Origin: Diplolepis rosae
Lineage: Eukaryota > Arthropoda > Insecta > Hymenoptera > Diplolepididae
DNA: 64,000 nt
Assembly (NCBI GenBank): GCA_030998225.1
Contig: JAPYXD010000677.1
Coordinates: 11,469,501-11,533,500, forward strand
Direction of reading: 5' to 3'
Shown here: piece by piece, positions 50,159-62,600 of the stretch
Position numbering within the stretch: position 1 is the stretch's first letter
How the letters are laid out: each line of letters begins with the position of its first letter
The notes under the pieces: model-generated
Seen by the model: only the letters and a program-made list of their open reading frames with translations
Databases searched by the model: none
Told to the model about the DNA's origin: nothing
Position numbers and translations under genes: made by a program

Positions 50159-50875
50159 CGGAAACAAATTCCCTATAAAATCTTTTTTTCAAATTAAACA
50201 AAATACCATTTAGGTTTTTTCAAAAAATTGGAATCATTATTTGGTTTACTAAACCAAATATATGTTTAGAAGCATCAAATGTAATCTTTTTAAATTTCTA
50301 ATAAATGTTCACCATTATAAAAGGCTAGAAAATCTGTTTTTCTAAGACGCTGATTAATCATGATCAATTGATAATTATAGATGTATTAAGGTAAGATTAT
50401 TTCAGAGTTTCATCCCCTAAGCTACTTTAATAAAGTCTTTCGACTTTACCTGAGGAGACTAAGTTTTAATTAAATATGGAAAAGTGCAATAACAAAGCAT
50501 CTTAAGAAAGTTTTCATTGTATTTCGAGCCAACAGTTCCACACATAAAGTTTCATAGGTTTAAAGCTATACGAATTGAAGTTAAACAATCGATGGAATCG
50601 TAACAGAAAAGTTCGTCGAAAAATACTTCTTTTTTATAGCCATCGTAATTGTAGCGTTTAGCCTCTTTTCTCGTACTGAAAGTTCGTGCTTGCAACGATT
50701 GCTTTTTTTTACATTTTATCTCTTTAACATCCACCCTTTACACAAATTTCGAAAGGCTAATCGGAATTTAATTAGCTTCATGGTTTATTAAAAAAATATC
50801 CTGCATATAAATGTGACATGCGAATAGAATTTGAAGATATTCCGTAGTCATATATAAAATATCCGAAGTTATTCC

Positions 50876-51240
50876 TTAAGGCCACTTATGACTTATCCGA
50901 TTCCTACATTACAGACACTTTTTTTCGCCCTTTGCATTTCCACATTAATTGAAATATCGAGTTTAAACCTTGAGTAATTAGGTAATAATCACTAAGGAAC
51001 GTTTATCTGCTCCTATATATTTTTAATTATGAACAAATTTAAAAAATTTTTTTTTTATAATTTAATAAAGAATTTGCAATCTTTCTGTGGAAAAAAGACG
51101 CTTTCGACTGCGCTGGGATTCGAGCCAGTCTTTCGATTGCCGGTCGACATAAACAAATTTTTTAAAATTCTTTTCATAATTATAAAAATTTAGGACCAGA
51201 TAAACGTTCTTTACTGCTTTTTAATTAATCATTTCAGTCG
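50876..51240. mobile_element. Family D left-end fragment
   Basis: TTAAGGCCACTTATGACTTA then CCGATTCCTACATTA, CATTTCCACATTAATTG and, near 51190, TTTAGGACCAGATAAACG. These landmarks are in the order seen in the 47.3-kb copy. Sequence after about 51240 no longer matches family D until about 52150. Confidence 0.45.
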
Positions 51241-52227
51241 ATTATCTCGATCATTAGAAGAGTGTATCACTCACCATGATAACGGAACTTTACTATATCG
51301 ATCTTATCAACCTGTGATTTAGAATTAACTATACGTCATTTAAGACTAGATGGAATTTTTCAATATATTCAGAAAGATTTTTCTGTGAAACACGAAACGC
51401 ATGGAAATATACCCAATTTTTCGAAATTCTCAAAACCCCCCTGCTATGCACTCGATAAAAGCTTCCCGATTTATAAAAAATGTTCTTTTATCGTTTCAGA
51501 TGAAAAACCTAGCCAGGAAGTTGACGGCCGCAAAAAATGTTAGCAGCAACGCTATCGACGGGATCCGTCATATTTCCGCCATTTTGTATTTTTCTATCAT
51601 GAAAAAATTGTTTTTTTTTTTTAAGTTAAATAATGCCTTCTAATATATGCAAAAAATCCGGACTTGCTTCGTCTTCATTCTCCCAGAATAAAATTGAAAA
51701 AAACTGCCTTTTTTAAGGGCTCTAGAGGTATCTCCCCCCTTAAGTCTGGGTTTCTGGGGGATTTTCAGGTGGTTTTTGGGTTGAGTAAAGGAAGACTCGA
51801 AAAAGAAAGATTGCTGGATTGACGTTAGCACGCTTTTCCATTTCGATAGACGCTGAAAACTTTGCCGAGCTGAGCGAATAACTTTGTGGACATTCATACT
51901 TTCCTTCTACATGCGAAAAACTTTTGCAGTATTTGTATCACTTGATATCCGATAAGAAGAATGTTTCCTCTTTCTACTTCGAGGATGGAATTATTATTTT
52001 ATTAATCCAAGGTGGTAATCCAAACTGGTATCAAACTTACAAAGTTCTCTACTGGTCTTTACAACAAGAAATAAAGTTTTAAAATAATAAAAACCTCAGC
52101 TCTTCTTAATACTTTATAGTAAAGACAAAAGAATAAAAGTTTAGATTTTCTTGAATCCAAAAAAAAATTGTTTTTGAAAAAAAGTTTTTTTTATAATTAT
52201 ACAAATTTATGATCGGACAGACTTATC

Positions 52228-52800
52228 TTAAGGGCATGTGATACTTAGAAAATTAGAAAATTTTATTGATTTCAGATTTCTACATGTTTGTGCCTAAAGA
52301 ACATCAAATTTTCTTTTCAAACTTTGGGAAATGATAGAGAAGATAAAAACGGACGTAGACAGACTACTTTTTGTTTTGACAGTGAAAAGAAATTTTTAAA
52401 TATATTTTGCTTAAAAACATAAAAACAAGTCCAGTTAAAACAACCGGAATTCTGGTTAGGCCACATTTAACATTATTTTCTGGTTATTTCAACCAGAATT
52501 CTGGTCATTTCAAACAGATTTTCTAGTGATCCCTTAAAAATCTGCTAAAAATAACCTGAATTTCTGGTTATTTTAACCAGAAATTAATGTTAAATATGGC
52601 CTAATCGGAATTCCGGTTGTTTTAACTGGACTTTTTTTTAAGTGAACTTGATTTTTTTTTCAATTTCGATACCAAAAATAGTCTATCTACGTCTATTTTT
52701 ATCTTCTCTACCATTCATTAAATTTTGAAAAGAAAATTTTGTGTACAGAAATCTGAAATCAATAAAATTTGCTAATTTCCTAAGTATCACATGCCCTTAA
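52228..52800. mobile_element. Family B element nested in family D
   Basis: TTAAGGGCATGTGATACTTAG on the left and CTAAGTATCACATGCCCTTAA on the right are perfect inverted ends over these bases. The TTAA is present once on each side, as expected of a TTAA target duplication. Inner mirrored blocks are GATAAAAACGGACGTAGAC and GTCTATTTTTATC. A further palindrome has inserted into its centre. Confidence 0.7.
52428..52632. mobile_element. Palindromic element nested inside the family B copy
   Basis: The ends AGTCCAGTTAAAACAACCGG and CCGGTTGTTTTAACTGGACT are perfect inverted repeats over these bases, extending with two mismatches to about 33 bp. The interior repeats ACCAGAATTCTGGT-like blocks on both arms. 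About 205 bp; other family B copies lack it. Confidence 0.65.
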
Positions 52801-52952
52801 TGCATTTTATTAATATGATAAATTCTCAACCTGCTACTTCATTTTGCATAGAAATGGGACTACAGGAATTTAAATGTCGGCAAGGTAGGAATCTTTGGGC
52901 AATCTATGGCCTTAATTAAGGTTTTACAGTTAAAATCCAGTTTAATTTATGC

Positions 52953-53595
52953 TTAAGGGGGTCTCCTCATCAGAGGCTCATAAAAAAGGTGGTTTTTTAG
53001 GATTTTTTTTAAACATGAAAACAGCAAGAGAAACAAATGATCTTTTGCGTATCTTTGAACATATATTTATTCAACAATAAAAAGTTTTTTGAATGTTAAA
53101 ATAAATAAAAATGGCGGATTTATAAACAATCTCGCGCAGCAGCTCGCCGCGGTCAACTCAAACTCCGTGAAAAATTCAGCCCGTAATTTTTACCTGAAAC
53201 AAAAAATTAAAATACTTCCTTATTCGGAAGGCTTTTCTGCACAGTATAGTCTATTATGGTGATTGAAAGTTGAAATTTGAATATTTTAGTCATTTTTTAA
53301 TAAAGTACTCGATTTTTCGGCCTTTTTTTAGCAGTAAGTGCGTTTTACTTGTATACATAGCTTTTATAGTTTTTTTGTAATCGTGCACGGAATTTCAGAA
53401 AACATGGTTTTCATAAAATGGGCTTTAAAGGTTTTCGAAGGAAAAAAATCAAATTAAAGGAAACTTACAGGCATGAGATGTTAATCTGCTATACTTTGAA
53501 ACTTTGCAAGAATATTCTCAGATAATAATTCTAACGATTGAAGCAACAACAAAAAAATCGATTTTTTGAAGCTGACTGATGAGGAGACCCCTTAA
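52953..53595. mobile_element. Family C element (TTAA-flanked)
   Basis: Left end TTAAGGGGGTCTCCTCATCAG and right end CTGATGAGGAGACCCCTTAA are inverted. The 643-bp interior is not strongly palindromic and includes a GC-richer patch near 53130 (CTCGCGCAGCAGCTCGCCGC). No coding capacity. Its right TTAA is shared with the family A-like element that follows. Confidence 0.65.
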
Positions 53596-53816
53596 GGCCA
53601 TGGATCAATTGGCTCACGTGACTTTGGTAATTGAAATTAGAATATGTAAGATTAATCAAAAACTAATCATTAAAATAGATTTTTGGTACCAGAGAGATTT
53701 GAACAATAGAGTCAAGAAGGTCTGTCTTGTACGAAAATATATTTTAATTAATAATTTTTGATCAACTTTACATATTCTAATTGCAATTACCGACGTTACA
53801 TGATCCAGTTGCCACA
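53592..53816. mobile_element. Short family A-like palindrome, adjoining family C
   Basis: The left end TTAAGGCCATGGATCAATTG is followed by CTCACGTGACTTTGGTAATTG. The right side has the mirror CAATTACCGACGTTACATGA then TCCAGTTG. Translating the two strands gives near-identical peptides, an effect of the palindrome and not evidence of coding. Same short form as 34826-35032. Confidence 0.6.
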
Positions 53817-54803
53817 ACAAGAAGAAAATATAATAATTTATCATTCAGAATTCAAAAATACCTCCAAACTTATTTCTAATTTGTAAAAGTAATTTTAATT
53901 TTTTTTAAATAATCTGACTTTTCTAACAAATGATTAATATGAACGGTGTATGAAATTTAATATACGTTTCTAAATTTAATATACAAATGTATATTAAAAT
54001 TGAAAAAATTTCTAACAATGCACGATTTTTTTCAGTGTATGCATACAAATCTAATTTTTAAACCAAATTTCATTGTACAAAGGGGAGTGCATCATAGTGC
54101 AAAATCTACGTTCCACAATAATGCGTCAGTTATTACGTAAGCTCGTTTATAAGTGTGAGAACAGAAGAGAGTATTTCTCGCGTGTTGTTGAATGCAGTTT
54201 CCACACAACGCTTGAGTTGTACATTATATTGGACAGACGGCGTCGAGTTGCGAGGGATAGATACGAAAGGTAGAGGGGTAGTTTCTTGTATTAATCTTTC
54301 TCAGCTTGATGCAGGATGATTTCACCCCGTAGAGCACGAGTTTCCTGCAATATCCAAAATTACATCTGGTTTTATCAAAGCGTGAACTCCATAAGCAAGC
54401 GGGAGTACAAAGAATTAAGTTATTGTTCCACGTCTCTCTTTTTCATCTTCAAGACGCTCCATTTATTAGTCAATTTTCAAGACGAGTTAAAAATAAATAT
54501 TTCCATTTTACAAATTGGAATTTTTGTATAAACATTTTTAATAAAAGTTTTTTTTATTATAAACTTAAAAACGGTAATTTTTCAAACAGTTCGTTTTTAT
54601 TTTGTACGCACTAAAATTAGCAGTAAAAATTCTAATAAATTAAATAAATTTCTTATTTATATTTTGACAAAGTATTCAAGGAAAAATTGGAAGAACAGTC
54701 GGGAGAGAAATTAGTCGAACCAACTATTTCCTTAGTTTATTCAATTTTTAATTTTCTATTATCCACCTTTTCATAGTGAAAGTATGGAGAATTTTATCTC
54801 AAA

Positions 54804-55132
54804 TTAAGGCCATGGATCAATTGGACCACGTGACTAAATTATACATTTATTCGATTATGTAAGAAAAATTTTTTAGTTTTTGAAGTATCTTTCTGCAAAT
54901 TTGGGAAACGTCATAAAAAACAATAGAGCACGTTTTTTAACTTCTTTGATGTAGAAATTTTGAAAAAAATTCGAAAAACTTATCGGCAATTTTAGTTAAC
55001 TGTAAACATTTATTCAAAAATTTCACTCAAACTTAGCTGACAGGAGTTCCCTATTTTGTGATATAAAAAAGTTATCTTACATGAACTTTTACAGGAATTT
55101 GATCACGTGATTTTGTTGATCCATGGCCTTAA
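54804..55132. mobile_element. Family A element, array copy 1
   Basis: Bounded by TTAA, with the ends TTAAGGCCATGGATCAATTG and GTTGATCCATGGCCTTAA. The shared family interior (AGCACGTTTTTTAACTTC, ACTTATCGGCAATTTTAG) is present, with a 36-bp internal deletion relative to the next copy. Confidence 0.7.
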
Positions 55133-55256
55133 GGAAAAATTGGAAGAACAGTCGGAAAAGAAATAAGTCGAACCAACTATTTCCTTAGTTTATTCAATTT
55201 TTAATTTTCTTTTATCCACCTTTTCATAGTGAAAGTATGGGGAATTTTATCTCAAA

Positions 55257-55622
55257 TTAAGGCCATGGATCAATTGGACCACGTGACTAAATTATACATT
55301 TATTCGATTATGTAAGATAACTTTTTTAGTTTTTGAAGTATCTTTCTGCAAACTTGGGAAACGTCATAAAAAACAATAGAGCACGTTTTTTAACTTCTTT
55401 TAAGTAAAAATTTTGAAAAAAATTCGAAAACTTATCGGTAATTTCAGTTAACTGTAAACATTTTTTCAAAATTTTCACTTAAACTTAGCTAACAGGAGTT
55501 CCCTATTTTGTTATATAGTATTTTCCAAATTTTCAGGAAGATATTTTGTGATATAAAAAAGTTATCTTACATGGACTTTTACAGGAATTTGATTACGTGA
55601 TTTTGTTGATCCATGGCCTTAA
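55257..55622. mobile_element. Family A element, array copy 2
   Basis: 366 bp bounded by TTAA, with the same ends as copy 1 and a fuller interior. It is the best-preserved of the array copies and matches the lengths of the 4.6-kb and 59.2-kb copies (366 and 355 bp). Confidence 0.7.
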
Positions 55623-55746
55623 GGAAAAATTGGAAGAACAGTCGGAAAAGAAATAAGTCGAAACGACTATTTCCTTAGTTTATTCAATTTTTAATTTTCT
55701 TTTATCGAGCTTTTCTTAGTGAAAGTATGGGGAATTTTATCTCGAA

Positions 55747-55985
55747 TTAAGGCCATGAATCAATTGGACCACGTGACTAAATTATACATTTATTCGTTAA
55801 TGTAAGATAGCTTTTTTAATTTACAAAGTATCTTTCAGCAAATTTTGAAAACGTAACAAAAGACAATAAAGCACGTCTGTTAACTTCATTTTAGCAAAAA
55901 TTTTGAAAAAATTGGGAAGACTTCTTATCGACAATTATAGTTAACTGTAAAATTTTCACTTAAACGAAGCTGGCAGGCGTTTCCT
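55747..55985. mobile_element. Family A element, array copy 3 (truncated)
   Basis: Begins TTAAGGCCATGAATCAATTG and runs through the left arm into AGCACGTCTGTTAACTTC. The right terminal repeat is missing, replaced by family B sequence. Confidence 0.6.
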
Positions 55986-55987
55986 AG

Positions 55988-56271
55988 CATGTAATAAAAT
56001 TTTCTTTTCAAAATTTGGAAAATGGTAGAGAAAATAAAAACGGACGTAAATAGACTACTTTTGGTTTCGCAATTGAAAAAAGTTCAACTTTGGCAAAATA
56101 TATCGGAAAATTTTTCTTTTCTTTCAAAAAAAAGTAGTCTATCTACGTCCGTTTTTATCTTCTTTACAATCTCCAAAATTTTAGAATCATAATTTTATGT
56201 ATTTTGGGTAGAAACTGGACCAAATTCTTCACATAAACTTGCTACTTTTCTCAAGTATCACATACCCTTAA
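55988..56271. mobile_element. Family B element, left-truncated
   Basis: Starts inside the element at AATAAAATTTTCTTTTC and continues through GATAAAAACGGACG...and the mirrored ACGTCCGTTTTTATCTTC. The right end is CAAGTATCACATACCCTTAA. The left terminal repeat is absent, so it abuts the truncated family A copy. Confidence 0.6.
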
Positions 56272-57194
56272 ATTGAAAAAAAATTTAATCCATTTAAATA
56301 ATACCATTTATTTATTTTTATGGAATTTAAAGAGTTCAAAACTTTCGAACTTTTAAATTAAACTTCTAGGTTTCTTTCCGAAAACTTGTTTTTAAAATTG
56401 TAAGTAAAGCAAATAATATATTAGATTGGAGACATTTAGAAAGACAATGGATCATCCACCTGTTTGATGATATGAGGCCTTTTGCCTTTATACCTTAACT
56501 TTTGACCTTTTCAGTTACCAAGATACTATAGAAAGAGAATTTCCTTCTTTGAATGTAAAATGTTCAGAGGGAGAGCTAGTTCAGTTTACAGGGGTTCAGG
56601 GGTTTTTAATCTCATAACAGCCATAGAATGGGGTACGACGCTGAGCATCATTGGGAAAGCAAATTCAAATTGTATCTTGCTGCTATCGATGTCCGTCGCT
56701 GTTGTATTATATTTCTCTTAAAACCCACTCAGAACACGTATCGTATTGTTACATAAAGTATTATAAAGTATAAAGTACCTCTGTATCAGGTGAGATATAA
56801 TTGTGTGCGTAGACATCTTTAAAAGCCTTTAAAACCTTTCGAGTAGTTCTATCCCATTATTCCTCGTTTATAATCAACAATAGAACATAGTTGGACAGTT
56901 TAAAAAGTTCAGTTGCTGAACTTTATGAAATGGTTTTCTAACGGAGTCTGTTTTGCTAAACAAAACTTTTCTGGCATGGAAACTACTTTTATTAATAACT
57001 AAGAACGCACCTATTTGTGATAAATACTTCAGAGTACTAATTTCTAGAAAATCTCAAAAGTAAAATCATTCTAGATCATAACTGAATTCAGAAAATATTA
57101 TTAATTTCACATCAAAATATTCAATTTTAGATTTTGAAAGACAATAATTTTTTAGGAAAAAATTAAAATAGCATTTGTTGTTAAAAGTTTTAAG

Positions 57195-57382
57195 GTTTTG
57201 TGATACATAGAAAATCAGAAAATTTGATTGATTTTAGATTGCTAGACGTTTGTTTCCAAAATGAATAAAATTTTGTTTTCGAAATTTGGGAAATGGCAGT
57301 GAAAATAAAAACAGAGGTAGATAGACAACTTTTGGTTCAGAAAATATGTCGGAATTTTTTTTTCATTATCATATGTCCTTAA
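57195..57382. mobile_element. Family B fragment
   Basis: Contains TTTTGTGATACATAGAAAAT, GATTGATTTTAGATTGC, AAATGGCAGTGAAAATAAAA and a short right end CATATGTCCTTAA. Most of the right arm is deleted. Confidence 0.5.
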
Positions 57383-57723
57383 AGTAAATTTTTTATTGCA
57401 TTAAATTTTAGTCGATATAATACTAACGTTTTGATTTATTTTAAATCTATAGGAGATTTAAAATTATAACGCATTAATTTTAAGCGCATTAAAGAAACAC
57501 AGGAACAAGGTTGATTTAAATCTTGAGCAAAAAGTATAAAATTTCCGGTGAACGGTCATTTGTTGAAACCTCTTGCGTGTAGCACGCTATATAAATGTGC
57601 GTATTTCTGACAATAGACCTTCAATTCAAGGGGATAAATATGGAAATATAGAGAATTTGAATGAGCAATAGCCAAAAACTCACCCATACTATCTTCCATC
57701 AAAATCCGAAGTTTCATATTTAT

Positions 57724-57749
57724 AAAAAAAAAAAAAAAAAAAAAAAAAA
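57724..57749 (+). repeat. Poly(A) run
   Basis: About 26 consecutive A bases. It could be the tail of a retroposed sequence, but no recognisable source or target duplication was found upstream, so a simple run is as likely. Confidence 0.5.
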
Positions 57750-59247
57750 CAGAGTAAAAATAGTATTGTACACAATTTCATTATAAACTTCAAATTTAAA
57801 TTACAAATCAGAAATAAATGTTTCAATAAAATATTTGCATCGAAATTATGGATGGAAACAAATTAAAAATAATATTTAACTTTCTTTCGTGTAAAAGTGT
57901 ATTACCGTTGAGCAATTAACCCTGAATTTTCTAAAGTCACTTAAGACACTTGCCCTGAAGTTTACTCTTTTTTGCAGTCAATATAGTAACAAGCTTTTGA
58001 AAATCTTTACTAAACGAATTATTTGCCAACTTCCTCTTCTATTTACATCATCCTCTTCGTGTCAACTTAAAAATAGTTACAATCCGTTAAGCGCAATAAA
58101 AATGAGAATGTAAAAGCGTTAAGTAATATAATTATTTTATTTGAATAAGTTACTGAAGCTTTAAGAATTCAAACAGTAATGGAATACTTTCTTCATAAAT
58201 ATATTGAATGTGAATCTCGGGAAATAAGAATCATGAATATTATAAATAATAAATTTTACTAAAGCACATATATAGTTTCCGTACATATTGATGAATTAAT
58301 TAAACGCACTTAGAGAATAAATAATTTAGATTGAACAAATGAATATTCAAATCATTTCAAATATTTGTCGTTAATTATTCGAAAATTCGTTTTAATATTT
58401 AAAAGCAGCAAAAGTAATTACTGCAAATTAAAATTGCATCACTCTCACTATCTCTTTTCCACCTCTACCATCAGGAATAGTTAGCTACTATAAAATATTC
58501 TTTACAACAATCCTTTAACGTAAATGTATGTTTAATTGTTTAATCTTCCTTACCTCATATGAATTTTATTATCAAGTTTTGAATCCAAAAGTACCACGTA
58601 TTGTAGTGAGATGATAAAGTAAATGAGTTCGTTCTTGAGTGGTTAAAAATTTGGAGCACGACGGAAATTGCCTGACTCTAAGATAAGTGCTTTCAACGTC
58701 ATCCCCTTTAAAAACCTACGTCGCAAGCAAAGAGGAAGGGCAGACCCTCGTTAAATATCACACTAAAAGAAGATTTCATCGGAAAAATTAAAAAGACAAA
58801 ACGAAAGTCAGCCAAGATAGATATTACGAAATAAGTAAGATAGAACGTGACTACTATGAACAAAATAATTTAAAGATTCCTGATCTGACATAATTTTTGA
58901 GGATTATGAATTTAAAGTATTTTAATTTAAAAAATTTAAAGAAATAATTTTAAGTAAAAATATATTGACCTTCAAAAAATGATAATTATGCTACAATATT
59001 AAATTAAATTTAAATTAATAAATATTAGCTAATTTAGAGTAAAATGTATTAATGCATTAGTCAGAAATTAACGATTAATTAGTTAAAATTACCTATTAAT
59101 TAGTCAAATATTATGAAAAGTTTGTAATTTTTTCCTCTAATTGAAAAGTGCACGAATTCCCACTAAATTTAAAATTTAGACTATATTGAATTTTTCTTTC
59201 AAAAACGAAATACGACACAGGAGACATTTTTTACAAGCTGACTCAGT

Positions 59248-59602
59248 TTAAGGCCATGGATCAACCAGACCACTTGACCAAATTCCTGTAAAAGTTAATG
59301 CAAGATATCTTCATTATTAAAAAAAACATCTTTCTGAAAATTTGAAAAACATAACAAAAGCCAATAAAGAACGTCTGCAACTTCGTTTGAGTGTAAACTT
59401 TACAATCATTTTAATTATCTATGTTAAGTCTTCCCAATTTTTTCAAAATTTTTGCTAAAAAGAAGTTAAGAGACGTGCATTATTGTCTTTTCTTATGTTT
59501 TCCAAATTTTCAGAAAGATGTTTTGTAAATTAAAAAAGTTATTTTACATGAACGAATTAATGTACAATTCAATCACGTGGTCCAATTAATTTATAGCATT
59601 AA
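59248..59602. mobile_element. Family A element, distal copy
   Basis: The left end TTAAGGCCATGGATCAACCA and the diverged right end ATTTATAGCATTAA are both next to TTAA. The interior includes AGAACGTCTGCAACTTCG and GTTATTTTACATGAACG. It is close in order and length to the 4.6-kb copy, suggesting these two belong to one subfamily. Confidence 0.65.
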
Positions 59603-62600
59603 GCTACTTTATTGGCTTGATTGTTTACTCAAATGAATTTGAGCCCAAGAAAGAAGTAATTTTTTATAAGTTAATTCAAAACCATTGTATAGAAATTTTC
59701 TAAAGCTTTCAAAACATTAGTAGCTTTACAGTAGTGACATTCAGTCATTTGAAAGTTGGTCAAATATCTGAAAACTGAAATTATTAGAAAAATACAAAGA
59801 TTGTTCCAGTTCCATCCACATCAGTTAAATGTTAATTTCCTCGCTGGAGTAAACTGCAATCATGTTGTAAGTAAGCATTCGTAATCAAAGGGTGGTAATA
59901 TTTGAAGGCAGCCTGAGGCGTCACAATCGCACGAATTGGTTCTGTAAATCCTTCATAACCATCCATCGTTGAATTCAAAACATCTACCAATTCGGTTAAT
60001 GTAGATATATATTCATATAAAAATTATGAAATATTATCATAAATTATATGAATTTAAAGAAATTAAATTTTAATTACGTCAAAGCAAATATTTATTCATA
60101 CATTTTCTTAAAGTTACATTGTAAGCATTTCCTGATGAAATTTCACAATAAAAATGTTTATTTCCAGAACGCAATATGATTTTACAATACATATGATGTA
60201 GACCGAATACTTATTGAAAATTAAAAAACTACTCAGAACAAAATTTGATTAAATCAACAACATTTTTGTTGATTCAAACATAGTATTGGGATCTGAAATC
60301 TTGGTTGCGCACTGCAAGTTTGAATACACTATAAGCTTGAATAAACTTTAATTGATGTATACAGAGAGAAATTTGATCCAGAATGGACAAAAAATATGAA
60401 TAATAGACGGTCAGAACTGAAATATGAATTCTAACCTAACTTTTAGGTTAAACTTTTTTAAATAAGAACTATTTCATGTATACAATTATAAAAGTTTATT
60501 CAGAGTTTATATTTACGTTAAAATAAGTTCATTTAAGTTTATAACGCATTGAAACTTGCATAGTATAGTGGAATAGTTGTTTTTTCTTAGTAAAACAGTT
60601 TAAACAGAAAACGTGTTTTTCGCTCTATACTATGAAAAGCCTATCTGAAACACTTTGTACCCGATAAATATTTATATTTATTATTAACTTATTGTTCCAA
60701 ACTTCACATAAAAATCGCAAAATCACCTTTATGCACAAATTAAAATTAATTGTAAACATTCGAACCCTTTGCGTTTGTTCTCATTTTAGCCGCATTAGAA
60801 TTATAGATGGCGTCACACTGCTCTGCGGTTCCCAATTTTGTTAAAATACGGACAACACAATGTTTTGTTCATCCGAAAAAATGTTTGATCTGAATGTAGC
60901 AACTTTGTAAACAATATTTAAATGAACATTTTTAAGGAATTTCAACACTTGTATTGTAAAATTGTAATAAATGTATTGTGATTTCATTAAAAATAATCTT
61001 GAATGTAATTTAGCATTACATTCATATTGTAAAAATGTTTTCAAATCACAAACATTGTTGAAAGTTTAGTTCTCCCAAAAATAAATTTGTTTCTCACCTA
61101 TTTTTACAAATATTTTTCCTAGTGTAACGAAAACAAATATTTAAATGAGTCAATTTTGCTACTTTTTTGGTATATTTAAAATTTACTAATCAATTTATTG
61201 ATGATTCGATATTTATGACCTGTCATTCTGATATTCGAAATTAAAACTAGAGAGTAATAAGAAAAGCATGTGGTAAAAGAGAATGTTCAAAAAAAAAGCT
61301 CCAAAATGTCCGAAAAAGAAAAAACAAGATCTTGAAGAAAACACAAACTACAGATTTAAAAAGAAAACATCTCATTAATAGTTTCTCATCATCCAAAGAA
61401 GAAGTATACAAAAGTCGTTTGAGATGCATATTTAAAAATTCCATATTTGAATATTTTAACGTTCTGAAGAACTGCCAATATACAAGAAGAAAAAATTTAT
61501 TGCAAGATAGAGAAAAGCTTTCAGGGCTAAAATTGGTTCATCTGATCTAACATGAAAACTTCAATAGACAAAAACTTACTTTTCGTTTTGTACTTCGTCT
61601 TCAATATTAAATGTCGATTGAGATTAGACTTTCGAAACGAATGGAACAAGAAATGCTCTGTGCAATTCCATTTCAACTCAAGATTTCTCAACGTTAGCAG
61701 GCATTTCAGACTAAGTGATGTGTAATGAGCCCTTATTTCCTTTATCTCCTTTTTTTAAATCGCACTTCGTCCCTTCCACAAATAATATTTTACAAAATAA
61801 AAGGTTTAACAGATTGAAAAAGTAACAAAATTTCGTTCCATCTTTATAAAAAAATATTGTTTTTAACCAAATCGTTTTAAAACTTTTTAAATTCCTATTC
61901 TGCAGTAAAAAATAGTAACTCTATAAGAAATAGTCTCTGTATTATAACTGTATTTGAAAAGAATGAAATTTCAATCTCCTAACTTCATATTTAAAGAGAA
62001 GTTGATGTTTTCCAATACCTACGAAATTGCATTGGAACTGTACTATATGAAAAATGTAAAATAAATATTTAAAATATTAGAAGATAAAAATGTTGAAAGA
62101 GAAGGAACAAACAAAACTTCCTCGTTATCGGAGATTTATCAATTCTCTGACCCATGAATCGTCAAAAATAATTGTGGTATCGGTATGCATCATACGTGGA
62201 ATGCGATTTATCGATGGTTCCGCAAAACCACAACTGCTAATCACGACCAATATTCCAGAAACATGGAGATGGCACTATAGAAATAAAATAAAATCGAATA
62301 AAGAATTAGCCACAGAAAAGAATATAATAAAATAGAGCATCCCCTTTAAGCCTATTGTCTAACTGGATGGATTATAATATACTCAACACTAGATTCCTAT
62401 ATAAACTACTAACGCTGGATTATGTCGTCCGAAGCGTAAAATGAACTCGACAGGGTATACTTAAAATAATAATGCTATACACCTGTTAAATTTTCTACTA
62501 TGCTGGACGCACGATGGCTAAATATTTTGTTAACGACTATTGGTCCAGAAATGCACAATCAATTGTGATTCAAATTTATTTCAGATTTTCAGGACACTAT

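Larger units (their letters stand above)
52150..52915. mobile_element. Family D right half, interrupted by a family B element
   Basis: The family D landmarks ATGATCGGACAGACTTATC and, after the insertion, TGCATTTTATTAATATGA are contiguous in the 47.3-kb copy, where the site reads ATTTCAATGCATTTT. Here they are separated by a 573-bp family B element with TTAA on both sides. The D right end CTTTGGGCAATCTATGGCCT finishes in TTAA at 52912-52915. Confidence 0.6.
54678..55990. repeat. Tandem array of family A elements with shared flank
   Basis: Three units begin with AAGGAAAAATTGGAAGAACAG at 54678, 55131 and 55621. Each has about 125 bp of flank ending in GGGGAATTTTATCTC or close variants, then a family A element. 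Unit lengths are 453 and 490 bp; the difference is explained by about 36 bp (around TATTTTCCAAATTTTCAGG) missing from the first unit. The third unit breaks off near 55990, where a family B element begins. Confidence 0.75.

Noticed and set aside
51105..51150. tRNA or tRNA-derived SINE (GGGATTCGAGCC resembles a B box)
   Set aside because: No A box at the right distance and no cloverleaf could be drawn.
53579..53844. Overlapping open frames on both strands with similar peptides
   Set aside because: The similarity follows from the palindromic element itself; neither has a domain or splice context.
54073..54273. Arg-rich plus-strand 66-codon frame
   Set aside because: Its composition is somewhat richer than the surroundings, but there are no splice signals, no domain and no neighbour to join.
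62090..62335. 81-codon plus-strand frame as a gene
   Set aside because: Basic and AT-rich with no recognisable domain, promoter or splice partner; length is within chance for this composition.
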